Source of the DNA: Caulobacteraceae bacterium
GTDB lineage: Bacteria > Pseudomonadota > Alphaproteobacteria > Caulobacterales > Caulobacteraceae
Reading direction: 5' to 3'
Assembly: GCA_019746095.1 (NCBI GenBank)
Contig: JAIESL010000073.1
Coordinates: forward strand, 1-33,867
Length of the DNA stretch: 33,867 nucleotides
Within the stretch, counting starts at the first letter, position 1, and the number at the start of each line of letters is the position of its first letter. Shown in pieces: positions 17,102 through 24,254 of the stretch. Under the pieces are notes generated by a model. It did not search any database. It was given only the letters and a program-made list of their open reading frames with translations, and was not told where the DNA came from. Both the position numbers and the translations under genes were made by a program.

Positions 17102-17953
17102 ATGATCTGGATTAGGAAGCGTCGGCTGCAGGTCATCGCCGCGCTCCTTGCCGTGCTGGTGCCGGCGGGACCGGCGGCGGCGGGCGTGGTCCAGCGGAGC
17201 ACCGGCCTTTGGCCTGACGGCCAGGTTCGCTACGGCTTCGGTCCCGGCGTCACGGCCGCGGACCAGGCGGCGGTGCGGCTGGCCATGCAGTCATGGACCA
17301 CGGCCGGCGCTCCGGTCCGTTTTGTGAGGGCGACCACCGGCCCCCGGCTGATCATTCTGCGGCACCAGTCCGAAGACGGTGCCAACCGCTGCCGCGCCAC
17401 CGTCGGACGCAGCGCGGTCGACCGGCCTCCGCCGCGCGGTGCCTTCGAGCGGCCGTCCGGTGTCGGTGCGCCGCCGACGGCCCGGAGCTTCCTCATCCTG
17501 AGCGGGCCCTGCCGTCACCGGGTTCTGGTCCACGAGATCGGCCATGTCCTGGGGCTGGACCATGAGCATGAGCGGAGCGATCGGGCCCGATGGCTCAACG
17601 TCCGTCGCCTGCCCGCACCGGCCGGAACGGGGCCCCTCGCCCTCGCCGAACGCGAAACCCTCTGGCAGCGGAATTATTCGATCCGCCTCGACATCCCGGC
17701 CTCGGACCCCCGCGCCGCAGCCGACGGGGTCGGGGCGACGGCCCGACTCCTGTTCACCCGTCAGTATGACCCCTGTTCGGTGATGCACTATCTCGAGGAC
17801 CCGACGCACCGTCGGAGAGGGGTGGACCTGGCCTTCACCCCGGCTGCGCGCGCCGAGGCCCGGCGGCGGAATTGCACCCTTGGGGGCTCCGGTGGCCGGA
17901 TATCCGCACTGGATGTCGCCGTCCTGGCAAGGGCCCACACCACCCGCCGATGA
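17102..17953 (+). CDS. Secreted astacin-type zinc metalloprotease
   Basis: A 283-aa protein with an N-terminal signal sequence (basic MIWIRKRRLQ, hydrophobic core, AAA cleavage region near residue 27). The zinc site is a full match to the astacin consensus: HEIGHVLGLDHEHERSDR, with H144, E145, H148 and H154, and the Met-turn CSVMHY (M228, Y230). Cysteines at GANRCRAT, SGPCRHR, YDPCSVM and RRNCTL could give two disulfides. It was probably an exported or surface protease; a propeptide is short or absent. The longer open frame upstream overlaps ahcY and is not coding. The start is supported by GGGAG. Bacterial astacins are sporadic, so transfer is possible but not shown here. Confidence 0.87.
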   Translation: MIWIRKRRLQVIAALLAVLVPAGPAAAGVVQRSTGLWPDGQVRYGFGPGVTAADQAAVRLAMQSWTTAGAPVRFVRATTGPRLIILRHQSEDGANRCRATVGRSAVDRPPPRGAFERPSGVGAPPTARSFLILSGPCRHRVLVHEIGHVLGLDHEHERSDRARWLNVRRLPAPAGTGPLALAERETLWQRNYSIRLDIPASDPRAAADGVGATARLLFTRQYDPCSVMHYLEDPTHRRRGVDLAFTPAARAEARRRNCTLGGSGGRISALDVAVLARAHTTRR

Positions 17954-17964
17954 CCGTGAGGGTC

Positions 17965-17988
17965 GCTCAGGCCGCCCATCGGGGGGCG
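17965..17988. repeat. 24-bp direct repeat, left copy (flanks MarR-GNAT gene)
   Basis: Identical over 24 bp to 19121-19144. It begins GCTCAGGCCGCCCATCGGGG. It lies 12 bp after the astacin stop codon and carries the last codons and stop of the 373-aa gene in non-functional form. The paired copies enclose the MarR-GNAT gene. Confidence 0.9.
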
Positions 17989-18055
17989 GCGGTGTCTCCC
18001 CCGGGAGCCCCGGGCAATGCCACGGGGTGCCTGGTCAAGCTCGGAAGAGGGTCGG

Positions 18056-18086
18056 TTGACAGCCCTTTCTCATAACGCGTTATATA
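18056..18086 (+). promoter_or_regulatory. MarR-GNAT promoter with palindromic operator
   Basis: A perfect -35 hexamer TTGACA (18056-18061) is followed by a 12-bp perfect palindrome ATAACGCGTTAT (18072-18083) that runs into the likely -10 region (TATATA, 18081-18086). A repressor dimer bound there would block polymerase. As the gene encodes a MarR-type DNA-binding domain, autorepression is the natural reading. Confidence 0.6.
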
Positions 18087-18114
18087 CAAGGGTATGTAAT
18101 TGCGGGGATCCACC

Positions 18115-19071
18115 ATGGATGTGCTCCGGGCACGACCTCACCTGTTTCTGGGCAGCCGCCTCAAACGCCTTGGCGAGCAGTTGCAGGCAGACGTCCTGGT
18201 CCTGATCGAGCGCGCCGGCCTGCCTGTGCAGCCCGCCCAGTATCCGATTCTCGCAGCGCTGGATTCTTATGGACCGCTCTCTGTCGGCGGACTGGTGGAG
18301 GCCACCGGCGTCAGCCAGCCCGGAGTCACCCGCGCGGTCACCCGACTGGTCGAGGCCGGCCTGATCGAGAACGGTCCCGTCTCAACCGACCGTCGCCGCC
18401 GGACACTTCAGCTTTCTGCCACCGGCATCAACATCGTCGCGCGCTCCCGCGCCGAAATCTGGCCTGCCGTCGAAGCGAGCGTCAGAGACCTGTGCGCGAC
18501 CCTGGACGGCCCATTTCTGGCCCAGCTGAAAGCCATTGAGCGCTCACTGGATGACCAGCCGCTGCATCGGCGCGCCATGGCACCTCGAACGGAGCCGGCC
18601 GTCGAGATCCTGCCCTTTACACCGGACCGGGCAAGGGATTTCCATGACATCAACGTCCAGTGGATCGAAGCGATGTTTGCGCTCGAATCGACGGATCGGG
18701 AGGTGCTGGAGAACCCCGAAGCCCGCATCATGGCGCGGGGAGGAGACATCCTGTTCGCCCGGGTGCCGGGACTCGGCATCGTGGGAACCTGCGCGCTTCA
18801 GAAGACGGGCGACCATCAGTTCGAACTGACCAAGATGGGCGTTCTGGAGGCCGCGCGGGGGTACAAGGTGGGCGAGGCCTTGCTGCAGGCGGTGCTGAAC
18901 CGGGCCCGGGAACTGGACGCCCAGTTTCTTTATCTGCTGACCAGTCACCGATGCGCGGCGGCGATCCATCTCTATGAAAAGTTGGGCTTCCGGCACGACG
19001 GAGATGTCATGGAGCGGTTCGGCGCGCGCTATGACCGATGTGATGTCGCCATGCGTCATCGTGACTTCTGA
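18115..19071 (+). CDS. MarR-family regulator fused to a GNAT acetyltransferase
   Basis: A 318-aa two-domain protein. Residues about 15-145 are a winged-helix MarR domain (LSVGGLVEATGVSQPGVTRAVTRLVEAGLIE then the wing DRRRRTLQLSATG). Residues about 160-315 are a GNAT domain, with the acetyl-CoA loop near ARGYKVGEALLQAVL and the last strand YEKLGFRHDG. Such fusions exist in Proteobacteria; the acetyl substrate is generally unknown. ATG 18115 lies after a promoter with a palindromic operator, consistent with autoregulation. By eye its codons are less strictly G/C-ended than those of its neighbours. With its 24-bp flanking repeats this suggests an acquired cassette. Confidence 0.88.
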   Translation: MDVLRARPHLFLGSRLKRLGEQLQADVLVLIERAGLPVQPAQYPILAALDSYGPLSVGGLVEATGVSQPGVTRAVTRLVEAGLIENGPVSTDRRRRTLQLSATGINIVARSRAEIWPAVEASVRDLCATLDGPFLAQLKAIERSLDDQPLHRRAMAPRTEPAVEILPFTPDRARDFHDINVQWIEAMFALESTDREVLENPEARIMARGGDILFARVPGLGIVGTCALQKTGDHQFELTKMGVLEAARGYKVGEALLQAVLNRARELDAQFLYLLTSHRCAAAIHLYEKLGFRHDGDVMERFGARYDRCDVAMRHRDF

Positions 19072-19120
19072 TCGGGCGCGACGACCGGGTTCGAGGCACG
19101 GAAGACGAACGCCCGGTTCG

Positions 19121-19144
19121 GCTCAGGCCGCCCATCGGGGGGCG
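19121..19144. repeat. 24-bp direct repeat, right copy
   Basis: Identical to 17965-17988. This copy includes the stop codon and last codons (RWAA) of the 373-aa gene, so it is the native sequence and the left copy is the duplicate. Confidence 0.9.
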
Positions 19145-20244
19145 ACGACGCCGCCCCGGTGCGCCGCGAGTCCGGCTTCGAAATCCATGAAGATGTCGAT
19201 CAGCTCCTCGACCCCCACACCCGAGGCGCCGGGGCTGAACCGGTACCGCCAGAAGCTGACGATGTGCTGGATGGCGCCGAGCTGATCGCCCAGTTTCGAA
19301 AACAGCCGCGGCGAATCCAGCAGGAAGTCCCGGAAAGCTCCCGGTCGCTGTTCGCCCGTCAGGCCGGCGAAAGCGACGTCGTAAACCGACAGGGTAAGTT
19401 GCGCCTCATTGCAGGTCTCGATGATCCGGTCCCGCAGCAGGGCCCTGCTCCGGTCCATCCAGATCCGGGCGTCCCGGTCCACCTTGCCGATCGGCCGCAC
19501 GGTCTGGACGGCATCGGCCACGGCGACGGCCTCGACCCCCAGGCTGGTCAGTACCCATTTGTAATAGAGGAAACCCTTCCAGCAGAAGACGCCCTCCTCA
19601 TACTCTTCCAGTTCCAGCCGGAGGGTCCTGCGCAAGGCCTCCATATGGTCCGCGGGGCGGTTGGACATGATCTTGTCCGCGAGACGACGCGTCGATCCGA
19701 CCGCCTCAAGATCGCGGCCCAGGGACAGGGTCACCAGGGGACGAATCTGCTCCTCGACGAAGCTCGCCATGCGCTCGCGGTCGGCATCGCTGATCGAGAA
19801 ATAGCAGGTCGCCGGGTCCAGCCCGCCGCGCTTCAACTGTTCGCGCAACAGGAAGGGGTCCAGCGACGGCAGGCGGTCCAGCAGGGCCAGGGTCTGCATG
19901 TCCGGATGGCCGGGGGAGATGCCGAACGCCTCACGCATGACCCGCTCAAAGTCGCGCTGGCCGACAAAGACGTAGCGGCCGCCCGACTTGAGGTCGCTTG
20001 GATCAAGCGGAATGACCACCTTGGTCGCCACCTGGCGCCGCAGATAGAAGCAGTCCAACTCGTCCCGCCGCAGCCGGTGCTTGATGATCAGCGCGCGGTT
20101 CAGCGCCGGCGTCCGGAAAATCGGCCGCTCCGCCCAGTCGGATTCATGGCTGTGCTCGATCCCGATCTTCAGCAGATTCAGGACGCGCGCCGTCGAGGCC
20201 GAGCGGCGCAGGTGGGCCAGATTGCGGATCGTGCGGTCGGTCAT
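19123..20244 (-). CDS. Conserved-looking 373-aa protein of unknown function
   Basis: I do not recognise this protein. It has no signal peptide or transmembrane helix and is rich in charged helices, so it is probably cytoplasmic. Landmarks are RRDELDCFYLRRQVATKVVIPLD (about 58-80), a region with several Asp/Arg pairs (LSISDADRERMASFVEEQIRPLV), a tryptophan/tyrosine-rich stretch EGVFCWKGFLYYKWVL (about 210-228) and a C-terminal segment QHIVSFWRYRFSPGA. The ATG at 20244 begins MTDRTIRNLAHLRRS; the open frame extends 37 codons upstream without protein-like sequence. Its 3' end is the site of the 24-bp repeat. The divergent HIG1 gene starts 146 bp away; that gap contains no dyad I can defend. Confidence 0.75.
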   Translation of the reverse strand: MTDRTIRNLAHLRRSASTARVLNLLKIGIEHSHESDWAERPIFRTPALNRALIIKHRLRRDELDCFYLRRQVATKVVIPLDPSDLKSGGRYVFVGQRDFERVMREAFGISPGHPDMQTLALLDRLPSLDPFLLREQLKRGGLDPATCYFSISDADRERMASFVEEQIRPLVTLSLGRDLEAVGSTRRLADKIMSNRPADHMEALRRTLRLELEEYEEGVFCWKGFLYYKWVLTSLGVEAVAVADAVQTVRPIGKVDRDARIWMDRSRALLRDRIIETCNEAQLTLSVYDVAFAGLTGEQRPGAFRDFLLDSPRLFSKLGDQLGAIQHIVSFWRYRFSPGASGVGVEELIDIFMDFEAGLAAHRGGVVAPRWAA

Positions 20245-20390
20245 GGGGCCCCTGGGAAGGTCGACACCAGACCACGAAAGAATGACCATCGACCTAGCCG
20301 ACAGGATGACCGGCCGCTTAACCTTACCGCCGGGACCCGTGCGGCACCGACGCACTGGTCTCGCCTCGCAACCGCGCCTAGATTGTTGCC

Positions 20391-20597
20391 ATGGGCAATC
20401 TGATCGACATCCTCATCGTCACCGCGATCCTGGCGGTGACCGTCACCCTCGGGTTCGGAATCTGGTCCCTGCACAAGGGCGGGGACGCGGACCGGTCACG
20501 GTCCAACAAGCTGATGCGGCTTCGGGTCGGGCTGCAGGCGGTGGCGATTGTCCTGCTCTGCATCGGCATGTGGTGGAAATCCACCCATGCCGGCTAG
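20391..20597 (+). CDS. HIG1-domain twin-transmembrane protein
   Basis: A 68-aa inner membrane protein with two transmembrane helices (about residues 5-26 and 47-62) joined by a basic cytoplasmic loop containing RSNKLMRLRVGLQ, the bacterial form of the HIG1 signature. Mitochondrial relatives assist cytochrome c oxidase assembly, and a respiratory role here is by analogy. It sits 20 bp upstream of the adenosyltransferase gene and near etfBA, the order seen in many alphaproteobacteria. No strong ribosome binding site is visible. Confidence 0.8.
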   Translation: MGNLIDILIVTAILAVTVTLGFGIWSLHKGGDADRSRSNKLMRLRVGLQAVAIVLLCIGMWWKSTHAG

Positions 20598-20617
20598 CGG
20601 CCCGGGGTCCTGATCCC

Positions 20618-21190
20618 ATGGTGGTCCTGAACCGCATCTATACGAAGACCGGCGACGGCGGGCAGACCCGTCTGGCCTCGGGGGCCGAGGTGTCCAAGAG
20701 CGACCGGCGCGTCGAGGCCTATGGCACCGTCGATGAGCTGAACAGCGTCCTCGGCGTCGCCCGGCTCCATTCCGGCCAGAACGACCGCATCGACGCCATG
20801 CTGGGCCGGATCCAGAACGAGCTGTTCGACCTCGGCGCCGACCTCGCCACCCCGCTGGACCCGCCCCCCGCTTGGGAGGCCCTGCGCATCATCGACAGCC
20901 AGGTCGAACGGCTCGAGGCCGAGATCGACTGGATGAACGAGAGCCTCAAGGCACTGGACAGCTTCATCCTGCCCGGCGGCTCAGCCCTGTCGGCCCATCT
21001 GCATCTCGCCCGCACCGTCGCCCGCCGGGCCGAGCGCGAGGCCGTGCGGCTGGTCGAGACGGGAGAGGCCGTGACACCGGCGGCGATCCGCTACCTCAAC
21101 CGGCTGTCCGATCACCTGTTCGTCGCCGCCCGCCGAGCCAATGCCAACGGCGCCGACGATGTGAAATGGAAGCCGGGCGCGACGCGCTAG
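20618..21190 (+). CDS. pduO: Corrinoid adenosyltransferase, PduO type
   Basis: ATP:cob(I)alamin adenosyltransferase that makes coenzyme B12. The 190-aa protein begins MVVLNRIYTKTGDGGQT, the PduO ATP-binding signature, followed by VEAYGTVDELNSVLG, IQNELFDLGADLATP and the C-terminal RTVARRAEREAVRL and YLNRLSDHLFVAARRAN helices that form the active site between subunits. The upstream frame extension overlaps other genes and is ignored. It follows the HIG1 gene by 20 bp. Its stop lies 9 bp from the convergent DUF4287 gene. No B12 riboswitch or B12 synthesis gene is adjacent. Confidence 0.93.
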   Translation: MVVLNRIYTKTGDGGQTRLASGAEVSKSDRRVEAYGTVDELNSVLGVARLHSGQNDRIDAMLGRIQNELFDLGADLATPLDPPPAWEALRIIDSQVERLEAEIDWMNESLKALDSFILPGGSALSAHLHLARTVARRAEREAVRLVETGEAVTPAAIRYLNRLSDHLFVAARRANANGADDVKWKPGATR

Positions 21191-21199
21191 GGCGTGACC

Positions 21200-21418
21200 T
21201 CAGGCCCGCTTGCCCTTGAACAGGGCGACGATCGCCATGGCGTGTCCGTGGCCCAGGTCAAAGTCAGCCTTCAGCCACTCGACGATCTGGCCCGCCTTGA
21301 CGTCAGGCTTCAGGCGGCCGCCCTCGACAAAGCCCCGGGCCTGGCCGAGCGCCAGAAAATCGTCGGGCGTCTTGCCCGTCTTGCTCCGGATATTGTCGAG
21401 ATAGGCCTGAAACGACAT
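21200..21418 (-). CDS. DUF4287 small protein
   Basis: A 72-aa protein matching DUF4287 along its length: MSFQAYLDNIRSKTGKTPDDF at the start and the hallmark IVEWLKADFDLGHGHAMAIV near the end. Function unknown. It is the second gene of a reverse-strand pair with the membrane-anchored protein 21428-21760, nine bases apart, so the two are probably co-transcribed. Confidence 0.85.
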   Translation of the reverse strand: MSFQAYLDNIRSKTGKTPDDFLALGQARGFVEGGRLKPDVKAGQIVEWLKADFDLGHGHAMAIVALFKGKRA

Positions 21419-21427
21419 CGCCGCCGC

Positions 21428-21760
21428 CTACTGCGCCGCCAGGGCCGCGCGCTGGCGGTCGGCGTCGGCGTCACGGGCGCGCTGTTCGGCCGCCAGACGG
21501 TTCTCGATGGCCACCAGTTCACGGTTCTTCTCGGCCGAGGCGGCGGCGCGCTCACCGGGATTGGGGCGGCCGGTGATTTCGGCGATGGAGATCGGCTGGG
21601 CGCAGACCTTGCCTTCCGCGTCCCACCATTTGCCGCCCGCCTCGCAGCGGTCGCCCGGAGCCACGACCAGCCGCTCATAGGCGAACATGCCGGCCATCAG
21701 CACGGCGAAGATCGACAGGAACAGGATGCTGAGCCGTTTCATGGTCAGGAGGCGATTCAT
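21428..21760 (-). CDS. Small membrane-anchored protein with Cys pair and coiled-coil tail
   Basis: A 110-aa protein with one hydrophobic segment (residues 9-28) acting as an uncleaved anchor or signal, a compact region [18 protein letters not shown] with C39 and C53 placed for a periplasmic disulfide, and a charged, Ala/Glu/Arg-rich helical tail (about 68-110). Family not recognised. A second ATG seven codons in (21742) has no ribosome binding site, while GGAA precedes the first, so 21760 is used. Confidence 0.7.
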   Translation of the reverse strand: MNRLLTMKRLSILFLSIFAVLMAGMFAYERLVVAPGDRCEAGGKWWDAEGKVCAQPISIAEITGRPNPGERAAASAEKNRELVAIENRLAAEQRARDADADRQRAALAAQ

Positions 21761-21817
21761 GGAGGCGTTCCGAAGCTCTTGGAGGCGGACGTTTCTGTCC
21801 GTTGACGCGGCGTTACG

Positions 21818-21853
21818 TTGACAGGCGGGGTGAGGCGTACCATTCCCTCACCC
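21818..21853 (+). promoter_or_regulatory. Dyad in the etfB leader with upstream TTGACA
   Basis: GGGTGAGG (21828-21835) and CCTCACCC (21846-21853) form a perfect 8-bp inverted repeat with a 10-base spacer, starting 4 bp after a consensus -35 TTGACA (21818-21823). No good -10 is visible, but the dyad covers its expected place (near 21841-21846). It is either an operator over the etfBA promoter or a leader hairpin; it ends 29 bp before the etfB ATG. Confidence 0.45.
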
Positions 21854-21882
21854 AACATTCCGGCGCTTTCGTGGATAGCACA

Positions 21883-22647
21883 ATGAAGGTTCTCGTCCCC
21901 GTCAAACGGGTGATCGACTACAACGTCAAGGCTCGCGTCAAGGCGGACCAGACCGGTGTCGATCTGGCCAACGTCAAGATGAGCATGAATCCGTTCGACG
22001 AGATCGCCGTCGAAGAGGCCGTGCGCATGAAGGAGGGCAAGGAGCACCATGCCGCCGGAACCGCGACCGAGATCGTGGTCGTCTCCATCGGCGTGACCCA
22101 GGCCCAGGAAACCATCCGCACCGCCCTGGCCATGGGCGCGGACCGCGGCCTGCTGATCCAGTCGGACGCCGACCTCGAGCCGCTGGCGGTCGCCAAATTG
22201 CTCAAGGCCGTGGTCGATGAGGAGAAGCCGGACCTGGTCCTGCTGGGCAAACAGTCGATCGACGGCGACAACAATGCCGTCGGCCAGATGCTGGCCGCCC
22301 TGCTCGACTGGCCCCAGGCCACCTTCGCCGGCAAGATCGTCCTCGAGGGCGGCAAGGCGACCGTGACCCGTGAGGTCGACGGCGGCCTGCAGACCCTGTC
22401 GGCGACCCTGCCCGCCGTGGTCTCGGTTGACCTGCGCCTCAACACCCCGCGCTACGCCTCCCTGCCCAACATCATGAAGGCCAAGAAGAAGGAGATCGCG
22501 GTCAAGGCGGTCGCCGACTACGGCGTCGACACGGCGCCGCGCCTGACGGTGAAGAAGGTTACGGCCCCGCCGACGCGCTCGGCCGGGATCAAGGTGGCGG
22601 ATGCCGCCGAACTGGTTTCCAAGCTCAAGACCGCGGGGGTCCTGTAA
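21883..22647 (+). CDS. etfB: Electron transfer flavoprotein beta subunit
   Basis: The small subunit of ETF, which carries electrons from acyl-CoA and related dehydrogenases to ETF-ubiquinone oxidoreductase. It is 254 aa, starting [16 protein letters not shown], with [14 protein letters not shown], the AMP-binding region [23 protein letters not shown] and the recognition-loop type sequence [19 protein letters not shown]. The open frame starts 27 codons earlier, but MKVLVPVKR is the conserved N terminus. Its TAA stop overlaps the etfA ATG as TAATG, so synthesis of the two subunits is coupled. Confidence 0.97.
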   Translation: MKVLVPVKRVIDYNVKARVKADQTGVDLANVKMSMNPFDEIAVEEAVRMKEGKEHHAAGTATEIVVVSIGVTQAQETIRTALAMGADRGLLIQSDADLEPLAVAKLLKAVVDEEKPDLVLLGKQSIDGDNNAVGQMLAALLDWPQATFAGKIVLEGGKATVTREVDGGLQTLSATLPAVVSVDLRLNTPRYASLPNIMKAKKKEIAVKAVADYGVDTAPRLTVKKVTAPPTRSAGIKVADAAELVSKLKTAGVL

Positions 22648-23576
22648 TGGCCGTTCTCGTTATCGCCGATCGCGACGGCGACACCGTCCGCGACACCACC
22701 CACAAGACCGTCACCGCCGCGCTGAAGCTGTCGGGCGACGTCGACATCCTGGTCATCGGCCAGGGCTCGAAGGCCGCCGCCGACGCCGCCGCGAAGATCG
22801 CCGGGGTGCGCAAGGTCCTGCTGGCAGAGAGCGCCGGCCTGGGCCACCAGCTGGCCGAGGCGGTCACCGCCACCGTGACCGGCCTGGCCGACGGCTATGA
22901 CGCCATACTCTCGCCGGCCACCACCGACGGCAAGAATTTCATGCCGCGCATCGCCGCCAAACTCGATGTCGCCCCGATCTCGGACATCATCGAGGTCGTG
23001 TCGAACGACACCTTCGTGCGCCCGATCTACGCCGGCAACGCCCTGGAGACCGTCCAGTCGTCCGACGGCAAGAAGGTCATCACCGTCCGTCCGACCAGTT
23101 TCGACGCTGCGGCTGAGGGCGGTTCGGCCAAGGTCGAGACCGTCGCCGGTGCCGACGCCGGCAAGGCCGCCTTCGTCAGCGAGGAAATGGTCAAGTCGGA
23201 CCGTCCCGAGCTGGGCGCGGCCAAGATCGTCGTCTCGGGTGGCCGGGCGATGGGCTCGGCCGAGGAGTTCCAGGCCGTCATGGACCCCCTGGCTGACCGC
23301 CTCGGGGCCGCCGTCGGTGCCTCGCGCGCCGCCGTCGACGCCGGCTATGCCCCCAACGACTACCAGGTCGGCCAGACCGGCAAGGTCGTGGCCCCGGCCC
23401 TCTACATCGCCATCGGCATCTCGGGTGCCATCCAGCACCTGGCCGGGATGAAGGACTCCAAGGTCATCGTCGCCATCAACAAGGACGCCGACGCCCCGAT
23501 CTTCCAGGTCGCGGACTACGGCATCGTCGGCGACTACAAGACGGTGGTGCCGGAGCTGATGAAGGCGCTGGGCTGA
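22647..23576 (+). CDS. etfA: Electron transfer flavoprotein alpha subunit
   Basis: The FAD-binding subunit of ETF, 309 aa, the normal length. The C-terminal FAD domain is complete: [54 protein letters not shown] and [17 protein letters not shown]. The start is the ATG overlapping the etfB stop. In many relatives a hydroxyacyl-CoA dehydrogenase gene follows; here a small unknown gene and a DUF167 gene take that place. Confidence 0.97.
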   Translation: MAVLVIADRDGDTVRDTTHKTVTAALKLSGDVDILVIGQGSKAAADAAAKIAGVRKVLLAESAGLGHQLAEAVTATVTGLADGYDAILSPATTDGKNFMPRIAAKLDVAPISDIIEVVSNDTFVRPIYAGNALETVQSSDGKKVITVRPTSFDAAAEGGSAKVETVAGADAGKAAFVSEEMVKSDRPELGAAKIVVSGGRAMGSAEEFQAVMDPLADRLGAAVGASRAAVDAGYAPNDYQVGQTGKVVAPALYIAIGISGAIQHLAGMKDSKVIVAINKDADAPIFQVADYGIVGDYKTVVPELMKALG

Positions 23577-23586
23577 CCGTCTTCAG

Positions 23587-23880
23587 ATGTTCTGGAGACT
23601 GGCCGGCGACGTCCGGGCGCGAATTGATCGGGACTTCCGCGACCCGGCCGACCGGAAGGCCGTCCGGGCCCGGCTGAGGTCGTTGTGGGACATGAAGCTC
23701 ACCGTCGGCCCCCAGCAGCTGGCGCGGTCGATCCTGATCATCGCCCGGGGCGACCGGTTCGAGCTGGACCAGATCTTCGACAGCGGCTTCCGGGGCGATC
23801 CCCGGGATGTGATCATGGTCGCCATGGCGATGTCGGGAGATCGGACGGCCTGTGGCACGAAGCCCTTCCGGAACCCCTGA
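23587..23880 (+). CDS. Small protein of unknown function downstream of etfA
   Basis: A 97-aa predicted protein that starts 10 bp after etfA and overlaps the DUF167 gene by 29 bp. It is charged ([22 protein letters not shown]) with a short hydrophobic stretch ([10 protein letters not shown]) and resembles no family I know. The tight spacing and direction suggest it is the third gene of the etf operon. The initiation site is supported by position rather than by a clear ribosome binding site. Confidence 0.6.
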   Translation: MFWRLAGDVRARIDRDFRDPADRKAVRARLRSLWDMKLTVGPQQLARSILIIARGDRFELDQIFDSGFRGDPRDVIMVAMAMSGDRTACGTKPFRNP

Positions 23881-24160
23881 GTCCGCCCGACTCCCTGTCC
23901 GCCTGACCCCCGGTGCCTCCGCCGACCGCATCGACGGCTGGGATGTGGACGCCGAGGGCCGGACCGTCCTCAAGGTCCGCGTGCGCGCCCGGCCGGTCGA
24001 GGGCGAGGCCAATGAGGCCCTGATCAAACTCCTGGCCAGGGCGCTCGGGGTGCCCAAGTCCGCCGTGGTCCTCCAGCGCGGCGGACAGTCGCGGACCAAG
24101 ATGGTCGAGGTCGGAGGCCTGTCCGGACCCGAACTGAAAGCCCGCCTTACCGATCTGTAA
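23852..24160 (+). CDS. DUF167 / YggU family protein
   Basis: A 102-aa protein with the DUF167 profile: LPVRLTPGASADRIDGW, then LKVRVRARPVEGEANEALIKLLARALGVPKSAVVLQRGGQSRTKMVEV, in which PVEGEAN and the S-R-K-V ending are typical. Function unknown. It uses a GTG start within the 3' end of the preceding small gene (29-bp overlap), implying coupled translation. Confidence 0.85.
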   Translation: MARSPSGTPESARLPVRLTPGASADRIDGWDVDAEGRTVLKVRVRARPVEGEANEALIKLLARALGVPKSAVVLQRGGQSRTKMVEVGGLSGPELKARLTDL

Positions 24161-24171
24161 TGTTTCCGGCT

Positions 24172-24201
24172 TTGACGGAACCCGTCGAACGCCTTTGTAA
24201 T
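24172..24201 (+). promoter_or_regulatory. Probable promoter of the amidohydrolase pair
   Basis: TTGACG (24172-24177) and TGTAAT (24196-24201), 18 bp apart, in the 94-bp gap before the first amidohydrolase gene. Both hexamers are close to the consensus and end 53 bp before the ATG, which also has GGGGAG as ribosome binding site. Confidence 0.5.
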
Positions 24202-24254
24202 CCCTCCCGACTTGCGCCCCACCCTTCACGCCGGGCGCATCCGGGGAGCGTCTG

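Noticed and set aside
17965..19144. MarR-GNAT cassette as an insertion sequence or integron cassette
   Set aside because: No transposase, no terminal inverted repeats and no attC-like structure could be found; only the direct repeats are supported.
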